A program made the translations under genes and the position numbers. The notes under the pieces were generated by a model. That model was not told where the DNA came from. It worked only from the letters and a program-made list of their open reading frames with translations, and made no database searches. A DNA stretch of 33,290 nucleotides from positions 1 through 33,290 of the forward strand of contig NZ_BDDT01000023.1 of assembly GCF_001661495.1 (NCBI RefSeq), in the 5' to 3' direction. The stretch is from Pseudoalteromonas prydzensis. GTDB taxonomy: Bacteria > Pseudomonadota > Gammaproteobacteria > Enterobacterales > Alteromonadaceae. Positions 7,372-16,068 of the stretch are shown here, piece after piece (the first letter of the stretch is position 1; each line of letters opens with the position of its first letter).

Positions 7372-7851
7372 TTAATAAACACTTGCCGCAGAGCTGTCTA
7401 GTTTAACACATTTATTTTCAACACATTGAGCGCCAGGCGCCATTAAATGCTGACAAATACTGACCATCGAATTCTCAGCGTTAAATTGGCTTTCCAATGA
7501 GGTGATTTTTTTACTTAGTTGCTCAACAGCTTGCTCATTCGCTGTTTTATTCGAATAGACAAGATAGCTACTTGGGCCACCGCAAGCACGGCTACCAACC
7601 GCCACTACTTTACATTGTGCGCTGCTATCACATTGTGAGTCTGCCGTTAACGTTTTTAATTGCTGATGCGCCTTTTGGATATTTTCTCTTGTTGGTTGTT
7701 CCTGCATTTGCAGGTCTAACTTAGTCGCTTGCTTGCCTTTCATTAGTACTTCCGGGGCGGGACTGAGTGGGTCGCTATTAGACGTTGTTGCAGCATCTGA
7801 ACAGGCAGATAGGCAAAGTGGGAGTAGTAAAGCGAAAACAGATAAGCGCAT
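7372..7851 (-). CDS. Cys-rich lipoprotein, first gene of paralogous pair
   Basis: A 159-residue predicted lipoprotein; the lipobox LSAC gives Cys17 as lipid site. A Ser/Pro/Gln-rich linker leads to a folded domain with the shared core CKVVAVGSRACGGPSSYLVY (residues about 79-104), a charged helix, and C-terminal Cys pairs (SICQHL; AQCVENKC). The downstream gene encodes a shorter paralogue. Expected in the periplasm, attached to a membrane. It lies after fumC on the same strand, but a strong hairpin at 7936-7962 separates the two, so it is probably a separate unit. Confidence 0.86.
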   Translation of the reverse strand: MRLSVFALLLPLCLSACSDAATTSNSDPLSPAPEVLMKGKQATKLDLQMQEQPTRENIQKAHQQLKTLTADSQCDSSAQCKVVAVGSRACGGPSSYLVYSNKTANEQAVEQLSKKITSLESQFNAENSMVSICQHLMAPGAQCVENKCVKLDSSAASVY

Positions 7852-7935
7852 GAGAAACCTTCACAGTGATGAACAAGTAACCACCATCATACACTTTGCA
7901 CATAACACAGCAATAAAAACTATGACATTCAAAGG

Positions 7936-7962
7936 TTAAACCCGTCATATTGACGGGTTTAA
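7936..7962 (-). terminator. Hairpin terminator downstream of fumC
   Basis: A perfect 12-bp inverted repeat, TTAAACCCGTCA (7936-7947) and TGACGGGTTTAA (7951-7962), with a 3-nt loop, six bases past the fumC stop. On the minus strand it ends in TTTAA then CCTTTG, a weak T tract, so termination is likely but not certain. Confidence 0.7.
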
Positions 7963-7968
7963 TATTGC

Positions 7969-9345
7969 TTATAACCCGCCTTGCGTTAGCTTTGCAGGGT
8001 TAAGTAAGGTTTCCAGTTCATTACGAGAAAGCTCGGTTTCTTGCTCTGCTACATCAATGATAGGTTGTCCGCTTTGATAAGCTTGCTTGGCAATTTTGGC
8101 TGCTTTTTCATAGCCAATTACCGGATTAAGTGCTGTTACTAAAATTGGATTTTTAGCCAGAGCTTTGTCGATATTGCTTTGCTTAACTTGAAAGGAGCGT
8201 AGCGCTTTATCAGCTAATGCTTGGCTACTGTTTGCAAGTAACTCGATACTCTGCAAAATGTTATAGGCTATTACCGGCAACATTACGTTGAGCTCAAAGT
8301 TGCCTGATTGTCCCGCGATAGTAATGGTCGCGTCATTACCGATAACTTGGGCACTTACCATAGCCGCCGCCTCTGGGATCACAGGGTTAACTTTACCTGG
8401 CATAATTGAAGATCCCGGTTGAAGGGCTTCAAGCTCAATTTCACCTAATCCGGCAAGCGGGCCTGAATTCATCCAACGTAGATCGTTTGCTATCTTCATT
8501 TGTGCCACGGCAAGCACTTTTAACTGCCCTGAAAGTGACACAATCGCGTCTTGCGAGCCAATATTGTAGAAAAAGTTTTTACTAGGTACAAAGCGTATGC
8601 CCACATTAGCACTAAGATTTTTGCAAAATTGCTCAGCAAATAATGGATCGGCATTGACGCCGGTGCCAACCGCTGTGCCACCTTGTGCCAACGCTGAAAC
8701 CCCTTCAAGGCTATGACGAATACTTGCCATGGCCGTATCAACTTGGTATTGCCATGTGTTGAGCGTCTGCGCGAAGGTGACTGGCATTGCATCCATTAAG
8801 TGGGTACGGCCTGTTTTTACTATTTCACCAATTTCTGATTTCTTGCGCTCCAACGTTTGTGATAGTTGCTCCAACGCTGGAAATAATTCATACACCACGT
8901 TAATGACACTACTTACTGCAATAGCTGTGGGGATCACGTCGTTAGAGCTTTGCCCCATATTTACGTCATCATTTGGATGAATAGTGCCATCGCCATAGCT
9001 ACTCGCTAACGTTGCGATCACTTCATTGGCATTCATATTTGTGCTGGTACCAGAGCCGGTTTGAAATACATCAATAGGGAAATGCGCTAAATGCTGGCCA
9101 TTGATGATCTCTTGGCAAGCTCGTTCAATTAATTGCGCCTTCTGCTGACTTAAGTGGCCCAGTTCGTAGTTACTTTGCGCCGCGGCTTGTTTGATATAGG
9201 CAAGGGCGGTAATAAACTGCTTTGGCATCACTAAGCCGCTAATTTTAAAGTTATTAACCGCACGCTGAGTCTGTGCTTGATAAAGTGCATCAGCAGGAAC
9301 CTTAAGTTCCCCCATGCTGTCTGATTCTGTTCTAAATTCGCTCAT
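7969..9345 (-). CDS. fumC: Fumarate hydratase class II (FumC)
   Basis: A 458-residue member of the fumarase/aspartase superfamily that interconverts fumarate and L-malate in the TCA cycle. Visible signatures are TGRTHLMDAMPVT, the active-site loop GSSIMPGKVNP, and the substrate region SSNDVIPTA. Length matches other class II enzymes, and these do not need an iron-sulfur cluster. The ATG at 9345 is preceded by a good AGGAGC. The upstream gene ends 8 bp before and its stop overlaps this ribosome site, so the two form an operon. A Fur box lies upstream of that gene, which fits expression of the iron-free fumarase under iron limitation, as in the Pseudomonas fagA-fumC-sodA operon. No sodA follows here. 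Confidence 0.97.
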   Translation of the reverse strand: MSEFRTESDSMGELKVPADALYQAQTQRAVNNFKISGLVMPKQFITALAYIKQAAAQSNYELGHLSQQKAQLIERACQEIINGQHLAHFPIDVFQTGSGTSTNMNANEVIATLASSYGDGTIHPNDDVNMGQSSNDVIPTAIAVSSVINVVYELFPALEQLSQTLERKKSEIGEIVKTGRTHLMDAMPVTFAQTLNTWQYQVDTAMASIRHSLEGVSALAQGGTAVGTGVNADPLFAEQFCKNLSANVGIRFVPSKNFFYNIGSQDAIVSLSGQLKVLAVAQMKIANDLRWMNSGPLAGLGEIELEALQPGSSIMPGKVNPVIPEAAAMVSAQVIGNDATITIAGQSGNFELNVMLPVIAYNILQSIELLANSSQALADKALRSFQVKQSNIDKALAKNPILVTALNPVIGYEKAAKIAKQAYQSGQPIIDVAEQETELSRNELETLLNPAKLTQGGL

Positions 9346-9353
9346 AAAAGCTC

Positions 9354-9719
9354 CTAAAAAGGGTTGAATTCGTGGCTGAGAATACGTGCTTCTCGCTCCA
9401 AGATTAGATATTTTCTGGTACTGTTATGGGTTTTATAAAAGCGCTTTAAGGCCATCAGAGGTTTATAAAGTTGCTCTAAACATTGCTTGCGAATTGCACA
9501 ATGAATTAAAGAATCGCACATTTTGTTGAGAATTTCATGGAAAGTACGTCTTAAATAAAGTTCTTGTAGTAAGAGGCATTGCTGTTTTTCATAATAGCGA
9601 GCCGCATTTAATCCAGCTTCAATGTAGTCAGCCACTAACGCAGGGGCATGTAGACCAGGGCGCTGGCAAACGCATTTCATTTGCTGTTGATAGAAAAGCA
9701 TAGCTTGATGGTCGTGCAT
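9354..9719 (-). CDS. FagA-like protein upstream of fumC, function unknown
   Basis: A 121-residue, helix-rich soluble protein with many Cys, His and aromatic residues (Cys near 15, 17, 48, 67, 74, 79). I do not recognise the sequence with certainty. Its size, its place directly before fumC and a Fur box immediately upstream match fagA (Fur-associated gene A) of Pseudomonas, so I call it FagA-like on context. The ATG at 9719 starts three bases after a 51-bp inverted repeat and has no visible ribosome site; internal ATGs at codons 7 and 14 also lack one. The start is therefore uncertain. The protein is probably made under low iron together with FumC. Confidence 0.7.
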   Translation of the reverse strand: MHDHQAMLFYQQQMKCVCQRPGLHAPALVADYIEAGLNAARYYEKQQCLLLQELYLRRTFHEILNKMCDSLIHCAIRKQCLEQLYKPLMALKRFYKTHNSTRKYLILEREARILSHEFNPF

Positions 9720-9722
9720 AAG

Positions 9723-9773
9723 AAAACCGATTAACTGTAACGATAATTGTTATCATTACAGTTAATCGGTTTT
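9723..9773 (-). promoter_or_regulatory. Fur box at the centre of a 51-bp inverted repeat
   Basis: The two 24-nt arms (9723-9746 and 9750-9773) are complementary except for one position, around a TTG centre. The core CGATAATTGTTATCA (9741-9755) matches the 7-1-7 Fur motif TGATAATnATTATCA at 12 of 14 positions and shares the same symmetry centre. The repeat ends three bases before the FagA-like ATG. It can act as a Fur operator in DNA and, if transcribed, as a long hairpin just before the start codon. Confidence 0.85.
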
Positions 9774-9816
9774 GGTGCAAGTCACAAATTGAAAATTTTG
9801 ACGAGAGGGTAAGTGT

Positions 9817-9999
9817 TTAATTGTAGCCAAGAATAAATATTTGATCAGTTTCATGTTTTCTCAAGACTTGTGTGTGTTGATTCGATTGCGAAAGTAAGTC
9901 GATGATAGTGCCACGTTCATCACAGCTGGTTTTATCTGTGTCTGATTTTTCACTTGCAGCTAAAGCAGCATCAAGTGCGGTATAGGGTGAGATATACAT
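9817..9999 (-). CDS. Small hypothetical protein (60 aa)
   Basis: A 60-residue soluble protein with no membrane helix. The N-terminal half is Ala/Ser/Asp-rich (YISPYTALDAALAASEKSD) and the C-terminus ends QIFILGYN. The start is taken as the ATG at 9999 because GGAGAAG lies six bases upstream; an ATG at 10011 lies just before this ribosome site and has none of its own. It stops before the Fur-box region of the FagA-like gene, on the same strand. No function recognised. Confidence 0.6.
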   Translation of the reverse strand: MYISPYTALDAALAASEKSDTDKTSCDERGTIIDLLSQSNQHTQVLRKHETDQIFILGYN

Positions 10000-10181
10000 A
10001 GTCTTCTCCATTTGGTTGATTCACATTGATAAAAGCATAACTCGTACCAATGATTATTAAATAATTTAAATCCATGAATTTTAATTATTTATTTTGTTAA
10101 TAATAAATTAGGACAAGACATTGTTATATATTTTTGCTTTACTGTTGTGCATTAATTACCAAACATGGTGCACAAATTTGC

Positions 10182-10775
10182 ATGGAAAAACCTTTCTCTC
10201 AGGCCTGTGAAAATAATAAATCTCCAATACTTAGTGAGTTAAAAAGTTTTTTTACTAATGTTGATAATGTTTTAGAAGTAGGCTCAGGCACAGGTCAGCA
10301 TAGTGTGCACTTTGCTAAACATTTACCGCAATTACAATGGTACACAAGTGATCGACTAGTTAATCATCATGGCATCAAGCAATGGCTTAGTGAGGCACAG
10401 TTAGCTAATCTACATGAGCCGCTTGAGCTTGATTTAAATGATCCTTGGCCGGTCAAACAGATCAGTGCTATTTACACTGCCAATACTTTGCATATCGTTA
10501 GTAAAGCCCTTGTTGAGCGGTTTTTTAATGGCGTTGAGCAACATTTAGCAGTGCAAGGTCGATTATGTATTTATGGGCCATTTAAATATCATGGGCATTT
10601 TACCAGTGAGAGTAATCAGCGTTTCGATGAATTCTTAAAGCAACAAGATAGCCAAAGTGGCATTCGTGATTTTGAGTGGATCCAACAATTAGCCGCCTCA
10701 GCAGGCTTAACCTTAGTAAGTGACGTGGCTATGCCCGCGAATAATCAGTTGCTGCTGTTTAAAAAATGTGCCTAA
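10182..10775 (+). CDS. DUF938 family SAM-dependent methyltransferase-like protein
   Basis: A 197-residue class I methyltransferase fold. The N-terminal MEKPFSQACENNKSPIL is typical of DUF938 proteins, and motif I is VLEVGSGTGQHSVHFA (SAM site). An acidic residue follows strand 2 (YTSDR), and an ANTLHIV segment stands at motif IV. The substrate is unknown. The start is placed at 10182 by this conserved N-terminus; a longer frame from a TTG at 10134 adds 16 residues unlike the family. No strong ribosome site is visible. Its stop codon overlaps the stop of the convergent GNAT/DUF482 gene by four bases. Confidence 0.87.
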   Translation: MEKPFSQACENNKSPILSELKSFFTNVDNVLEVGSGTGQHSVHFAKHLPQLQWYTSDRLVNHHGIKQWLSEAQLANLHEPLELDLNDPWPVKQISAIYTANTLHIVSKALVERFFNGVEQHLAVQGRLCIYGPFKYHGHFTSESNQRFDEFLKQQDSQSGIRDFEWIQQLAASAGLTLVSDVAMPANNQLLLFKKCA

Positions 10776-11914
10776 ACAGTTTTTTTAAAAGGTAATAACT
10801 CAGTACATTGTTGGTGATAAATACGAAGATGTTGTTGTTCGCGTTGTAAGTAATCGGCAATCGCGGGACCAAAATCTGCGTCAAGTACATGGTGTACTGA
10901 GTGAGTAAATACAGGAGCAAATCCACGGGCTAGTTTATGCTCGCCTTGTGCGCCGGAGTGAAAGCAGCTTAATTGCTGTTTAATACAATACTCAATTCCT
11001 TGGTAATAGCACAGTTCAAAGTGCAGGCAGTCTACTTCCTCTCGTGCTCCCCAATAGCGCCCATATAAAGTGTCATTACTTTTAAAGCTCAGCGTGGCAG
11101 CGATCACTTCATCGTCGCGTATTGCATGCATGATCACCAGTTTATCCGCCATAAGTGCATGCAGTAGCACAAAAAAATCATGACTTAAATACCCCAGATG
11201 ACCAGATCGCTTTAAGTAAGTACGTTGATAAAACTCACAAAATTGGTTCATAACAGCGAGTGTAATTTGTTCACCTTGCAGCCATTCAATGGTGATATTG
11301 TGCTGAGCTATTTTACTGCGCTCTTTTTTCAACACTTTGCGTTTACGTGCCGAAAGTTGCGCTAAAAAATCATCAAAATCAGTGTAGTCAGCGTTTTTCC
11401 ATTGAAATTGTACGCCAATGCGATGCATGCCTTGGTGTGCTGTTAATTGTGATACTTGCTGTTGTGTACAAAAATTAATATGCCAACCCGACCATCCTTG
11501 CTGTTGGCATTGAGTTGTTAATAGAGTAGTTATGTACTGATATACTCGCTCTGGCTGTGCATAGTCAACAGCAATACGTGGTCCTTCAATTGGGCTAAAA
11601 GGAGAGCCACAAAGCCATTTGGGGTAATACTCTAAGCCATGTTGTTGATAAGCTTCAGCCCACGCCCAATCGAATACATATTCGCCATAAGAGTGACTTT
11701 TTAGATAACCAGGCGCAAGTGCAACTAGGGTGTCATTTTCATACACCGCTAAATGATACGGTTGCCAGCCTGTCGCAGCTGATACGCATTGGCTCTGCTC
11801 TAGGGCAAATAAAAACGCATGATCGGTAAATGGGGTCGCTGCAAAAAACGTTTGCCAAACGCTCGCATCTATCTCACTAATGCTGGCTAACCAGCGATGA
11901 CTAAATGTTGTCAT
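10772..11914 (-). CDS. GNAT-fold protein of the DUF482/FemAB-like family
   Basis: A 380-residue cytoplasmic protein. The features fit the DUF482 (peptidoglycan biosynthesis/recognition, FemAB-like double-GNAT) family: DAFLFA-type start (TDHAFLFALEQSQCV), the ATGWQPYHLAVYEND segment, WCGSPFSPIEGPR-type segment, RKRKVLKKERSKI basic region, and C-terminal LYGRYWGAREEVDCLHFELC with YYQGIEYCI. Such proteins are thought to transfer an acyl or aminoacyl group, but the substrate is not established. The ATG overlaps the stop of the hydrolase gene by one base (TAATG), so it is translationally coupled and last in a three-gene unit. Confidence 0.85.
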   Translation of the reverse strand: MTTFSHRWLASISEIDASVWQTFFAATPFTDHAFLFALEQSQCVSAATGWQPYHLAVYENDTLVALAPGYLKSHSYGEYVFDWAWAEAYQQHGLEYYPKWLCGSPFSPIEGPRIAVDYAQPERVYQYITTLLTTQCQQQGWSGWHINFCTQQQVSQLTAHQGMHRIGVQFQWKNADYTDFDDFLAQLSARKRKVLKKERSKIAQHNITIEWLQGEQITLAVMNQFCEFYQRTYLKRSGHLGYLSHDFFVLLHALMADKLVIMHAIRDDEVIAATLSFKSNDTLYGRYWGAREEVDCLHFELCYYQGIEYCIKQQLSCFHSGAQGEHKLARGFAPVFTHSVHHVLDADFGPAIADYLQREQQHLRIYHQQCTELLPFKKTV

Positions 11915-13284
11915 TATTGCTTCCCCTGCAAACCTTCAACCTGCTGAATGAATTGCCTGATATAACCTGCTTGCTCATCAAAGTAGGGGTTATAAGTTAG
12001 CCGTTGCAAGGTTGCAAATGCCAACACATTTGCTGCAGTACGCTCGCCAATGTTTGGCTCCTTCGTAGTTTTACACTCTGAATATAAGACATCGTCATCA
12101 AGGTAACTGCCACAATTACGATAGTGACCTTGGGCGCCATAATGTGGGTTGTTAGGTGAATTAACCACGGCAATATGAGATATACCATGAATATTCTTAC
12201 AAGTTGCTGTTTGGCATTGAGGATTTATTACTTTGTAATCTTTAGGGAAATCACTGTTAATGGTATTTTTGTCGCCATAATAAAGCAATGTATCCAAGCG
12301 ACTGGCAGGGCGGGCTGTGGCATCATGTAAAGTGCTTAATAATTGCAGTGAAGCACGGGTATCTATGGTGGTATCTACATCACTCATCACTGAAAAAACG
12401 GCTAAGTTTGGTAATGAGCGTTTACTTAGTTTAGACAAGGCAATTGACTGCATTACATCATCGGCTGCTGCTGCGGCATTAAAAGGAAAAGATTCATATT
12501 TAGCAAAATCGATGTCGGCGTCTTTATCTATCCAATTAACAAAAGGAATATAGTCAATCCATTTAGCAAGCCAGCCATTTTTATTGTGTGGCGCAGTGGC
12601 AGGTGAAAACAACATCAGCGCGGTTATTTTTGGGTTGCTGGGCTGCACAGTTAAATAATTAACTAAAAGTGTGGCACCTGTTGAATAGCCCCCTAAAATA
12701 ACCTGATCAAAATCCTTGCTGGTACGCGCAATTGCATAGTTCACAGCTTGCTGCCATTGTTTGGCCGTAACCCGACTCAGTGCGTCAGCGGCCGTGCCAT
12801 GACCAGGTAACAATAAAGTACGCACGTTGTAACCTTGCTCAAAGTAAATTTGTGCTAAGTCATGAAAGGTAAACGGTGAGTCAGTCAGGCCATGGATCAA
12901 TAGCACTGCTTTGCGAGTATTGTTTTGGCGTAGCTCAAACGGTGCGATAAGGTCGGCAATGTTGGGTGTGCTTGGTCGCTGTTGTTGTTTGACTAATAGC
13001 TGATAGGTTGCTGTTTGAATTGGGCAAGGCATCGAGGCACGCGGGTTGGCGTTTAAAATATGCTGATATGCATAGCTTAAGTAGTCACGGTATGTTTGCA
13101 TTGTTTGATAGGCAAAATCGGTTGTCGGTTTATTTTTTTCGAACCGTAATAGCCCTTGCTGTTTACTTTGCATTATATAATTTAAATCAGTTAACTGCGT
13201 CACACAGTTGGTTTGGCTGATTGCAAAGTTAGAGGTGGTTAGTAAAACAACGGCTAGTAATATTCCATTAAGGCTCATAAACAT
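11914..13284 (-). CDS. Secreted alpha/beta hydrolase (lipase/esterase-like)
   Basis: A 456-residue protein with an N-terminal signal peptide (hydrophobic residues about 5-20, likely cleavage after AIS) and an alpha/beta-hydrolase domain. The oxyanion segment is AVLLIHGLTDSPFTFHDLA and the nucleophile elbow is GGYSTG (Ser201). A late His in GISHIAVV is a candidate catalytic base. A Cys-rich insert (NPQCQTATCKN; NCGSYLDDDVLYSEC) suggests disulfides outside the cytoplasm. It is a serine hydrolase; the substrate is unknown. The start at 13284 overlaps the end of the sensor kinase gene by 17 bp; an ATG six bases further in gives a more usual signal-peptide start. It is the middle gene of the kinase-hydrolase-GNAT unit. 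Confidence 0.88.
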   Translation of the reverse strand: MFMSLNGILLAVVLLTTSNFAISQTNCVTQLTDLNYIMQSKQQGLLRFEKNKPTTDFAYQTMQTYRDYLSYAYQHILNANPRASMPCPIQTATYQLLVKQQQRPSTPNIADLIAPFELRQNNTRKAVLLIHGLTDSPFTFHDLAQIYFEQGYNVRTLLLPGHGTAADALSRVTAKQWQQAVNYAIARTSKDFDQVILGGYSTGATLLVNYLTVQPSNPKITALMLFSPATAPHNKNGWLAKWIDYIPFVNWIDKDADIDFAKYESFPFNAAAAADDVMQSIALSKLSKRSLPNLAVFSVMSDVDTTIDTRASLQLLSTLHDATARPASRLDTLLYYGDKNTINSDFPKDYKVINPQCQTATCKNIHGISHIAVVNSPNNPHYGAQGHYRNCGSYLDDDVLYSECKTTKEPNIGERTAANVLAFATLQRLTYNPYFDEQAGYIRQFIQQVEGLQGKQ

Positions 13285-15994
13285 CTACATAATTGATAAG
13301 GCACGCGGTTAGCTTATCGAGTTCGAGCGGTTTTGCAAGATGTTGATTAAAGCCAATTGTTAAAGCATATGCTTTATCTTCGGGCATCACATCGGCAGTT
13401 AGCGCGATAATAGGCAATTGCTCAGGTGTTTTAAATTCACGTATTAACCGAGTGGCTTGATAGCCGTCCATAACTGGCATTTGGCAATCCATTAATACTA
13501 AATCAAAGTCATGCATTTTGATTTGCGCTACTGCAAGCTCACCATTTTCGACCATGGTTGGGGTGATGCCTAAAGAGCCAAGCATTGCTTTTATGACCAG
13601 TTGATTTACGTTATTGTCTTCTGCGACCAGTACTTTTAGTTTACTCAAGTCAACCTGTTGTGGCGCTTCTTGAGGCGCGACTTGTTGAGCTGCGCAGCTA
13701 TTAAGTTCGACGCAGAGGGTAAAGGTTGAGCCTTTGCCAACTTCACTTTGGATATAAATATCTCCTGACATGAGTAAGCTCAACTCTTTTGCTATTGTTA
13801 AACCAAGCCCAGTGCCGCCAAACTTACGCGATGTTGAATTATCAGCTTGCGTAAATGCATCAAACAATTTACTTTGCTCTGTTGCTGCAATACCGATGCC
13901 CGTGTCGGTAATTGCAAGGGTGACTTGCAGGCGTTGAGCAGATATTTTTTTACAAGCGGCACGAAGTGTTACTTCACCTTCAGAGGTAAACTTGATGGCG
14001 TTACTGCATAAGTTTAATAAAATCTGCTCAATGCGCATAACATCACCTTCAAACCAAATATCGGTTGGTAGTTGGTTATCAACTTTCCAACAGATACCTT
14101 TTTGCTGTGCACTTTGTTCAAACATGCTGTTGATCCGATCAAGTAAATCATTCAAATCAAAAGGTGCGACTTCTAACGTGAGCTTTTGTGATTCAATTTT
14201 AGATATGTCGAGTATGTCATTTATCAAACTTAATAATGATTTTGAGGATAAATTAATCTTATGAAGATAACCACTCAGAGTTTCAACGCTATCTTCATTT
14301 TTCGCTAATGTCGAAAACCCTATTACGGCATTAAGTGGCGTACGAATTTCATGGCTCATATTTGCTAAAAATCGGCTTTTGGCGTGGTTAGCTAAATCGG
14401 ATTGTTTTTTAGCTTTGGCCAATGAGCTGGTGCGCTCAGCGACCAAACGGGAGAGGGCAATATGTTGGTGATTAAACAACAACAGTACTAATAAAATGAG
14501 TGAGCTGACAATGACTTGCAGAATAAGTAAAAAAAGAGTCATATTATTGTTTTGATGAGGCAGGAATTCGTCTTTAATGGTTAAGTCGACAAACCAAGTT
14601 TGCCCGGCAAAATTAATCTCGATAGTTGCAAGTTTACTGTTCTTAGTGGGCGAATTTTGCTGACTATTGTAAAAAGGAAGGCTACTTTGGGATTCATAAA
14701 TAGCGATATTAAACATTTTGTTCTGCGCGGGAGTGATTGATTGCGCGATCATATTTTCCACTAAAAACACTCCAGTAGCGTAACCCTTGATGGATGCTAC
14801 TTCATTATTTTGTAGGAACACTGGAACAAATAATAAGTATGCTGGCTCTGATTGTTCTGTTTGCACGAGTTGAATTATTTTGGTGCTAACAGGGCGATTT
14901 TTTATACGTGGGTCGAGTAAAGTTTCTCGACGGTCTTCACGAGAAAATAAATTAAAGCCCACGGCTGACTCATTGCTCGCAAGAGGTGCTACATAGGTAA
15001 CAATTACTAGTGGGTCATCCTCTGTTAATGGTTGACCTTGAATGCTAGGAGTAAAATTAAAGGACTTATAAAGTTCCTTTAGGTGAGCATTAAAAGCATC
15101 AGCTTGATCGGGTGTAATTTTGCGATTCCAAGAAAAGGCTTTAATAAAAGAGTGTTCAGCCAATAACTCTGAACTATAGCTATCGAACTCTTGCTTACTG
15201 ACAGTCGGAGTTGATTGGATTTGGCTGGCGAGGCTTTGCACTGCGATTTGGCTGAGATTTAAATGACGAAGTAAACTGTTTTCAATGATAGAAGTTTCGC
15301 GTTTTGCAATTTGTATCGCATTTGAATAACTTTCTTGATTGTATAGTTTGGTTGTTAAAGCCACTGAGGCAAACAACACTGAGCAGACCGCAATCGTCGG
15401 TAATGGAGCAACATAGTGCTGCTTAAATTTAGGTTGTAATAATACCAATAAAAATGGCGTAGCAATGAGTACACCTAAGGTGTCGCCGAGCCACCAATAA
15501 GTTACATTTCTCCAGTGGTTATCAATACTGTATGCAGGGTTAAATTCACTTAAAGCATAAACGCCTACATTGGCCGATATGAGGCTGACAGCAATGCCCA
15601 CGATAAAAATAAAATAAATGATTGATTGGCGCTTTTTTAAATATAGCGGATGGCCTAACCAATATTTTAGTAGGGCAGCACCCACCATGCCTTGTATCAC
15701 TGCCCCTAAACCAATTAAAAGCACTTGCTCTAAGGTGTTACCAATTAACACCTGTTCAGTGATTGCGTTATCACCGATACTTAAATTAAATGCAACTGAA
15801 GCAATAAATAATGCCGGTATAAAGCGCCACCACCAAATAAAGCAGCCCACTAAAGCAATACCAGCTGGTATCCAAATAGGGATCACTTGAGATTGAAAAG
15901 CAAAATTAGTGAGTAACTTACCTGTTGCGAAGTATGCAACAGCAAAAAGTATGTAAAAAACAAACGAATTCAATGTAGAGCGAAAGATTTTCAC
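13268..15994 (-). CDS. Hybrid sensor histidine kinase (MASE1-CHASE-HisKA-HATPase-REC)
   Basis: 908 residues. Residues about 1-200 form a MASE1-type block of about eight membrane helices. Residues about 225-430 resemble a periplasmic CHASE sensor (EFDSYSSELLAEHSFIKAFSW; later DPLVIVTYVAP), and another membrane helix follows near 490. The dimerisation domain has SHEIRTPLNAVIGFS with phospho-His548. The ATPase has N-box LNLCSNAIKFT and G-boxes DTGIGIA and GGTGLGL. The C-terminal receiver has acceptor Asp836 in LVLMDCQMPVMDG and the lysine motif HLAKPLE. No output regulator is adjacent; an overlapping hydrolase gene follows. Ligand unknown; CHASE domains bind small extracellular molecules. Confidence 0.93.
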   Translation of the reverse strand: MKIFRSTLNSFVFYILFAVAYFATGKLLTNFAFQSQVIPIWIPAGIALVGCFIWWWRFIPALFIASVAFNLSIGDNAITEQVLIGNTLEQVLLIGLGAVIQGMVGAALLKYWLGHPLYLKKRQSIIYFIFIVGIAVSLISANVGVYALSEFNPAYSIDNHWRNVTYWWLGDTLGVLIATPFLLVLLQPKFKQHYVAPLPTIAVCSVLFASVALTTKLYNQESYSNAIQIAKRETSIIENSLLRHLNLSQIAVQSLASQIQSTPTVSKQEFDSYSSELLAEHSFIKAFSWNRKITPDQADAFNAHLKELYKSFNFTPSIQGQPLTEDDPLVIVTYVAPLASNESAVGFNLFSREDRRETLLDPRIKNRPVSTKIIQLVQTEQSEPAYLLFVPVFLQNNEVASIKGYATGVFLVENMIAQSITPAQNKMFNIAIYESQSSLPFYNSQQNSPTKNSKLATIEINFAGQTWFVDLTIKDEFLPHQNNNMTLFLLILQVIVSSLILLVLLLFNHQHIALSRLVAERTSSLAKAKKQSDLANHAKSRFLANMSHEIRTPLNAVIGFSTLAKNEDSVETLSGYLHKINLSSKSLLSLINDILDISKIESQKLTLEVAPFDLNDLLDRINSMFEQSAQQKGICWKVDNQLPTDIWFEGDVMRIEQILLNLCSNAIKFTSEGEVTLRAACKKISAQRLQVTLAITDTGIGIAATEQSKLFDAFTQADNSTSRKFGGTGLGLTIAKELSLLMSGDIYIQSEVGKGSTFTLCVELNSCAAQQVAPQEAPQQVDLSKLKVLVAEDNNVNQLVIKAMLGSLGITPTMVENGELAVAQIKMHDFDLVLMDCQMPVMDGYQATRLIREFKTPEQLPIIALTADVMPEDKAYALTIGFNQHLAKPLELDKLTACLINYVDVYEP

Positions 15995-16068
15995 ATGCTT
16001 CCTTGTTAAAAATTATTTTTATAGAAGATTTTTCAGTATAGCGAATCGACATTGAATAGTGCTACTTT

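Noticed and set aside
10134..10181. Upstream TTG start adding 16 residues to the DUF938 protein
   Set aside because: The family N-terminus begins at MEKPFSQACE (10182); the extra residues are unlike it.
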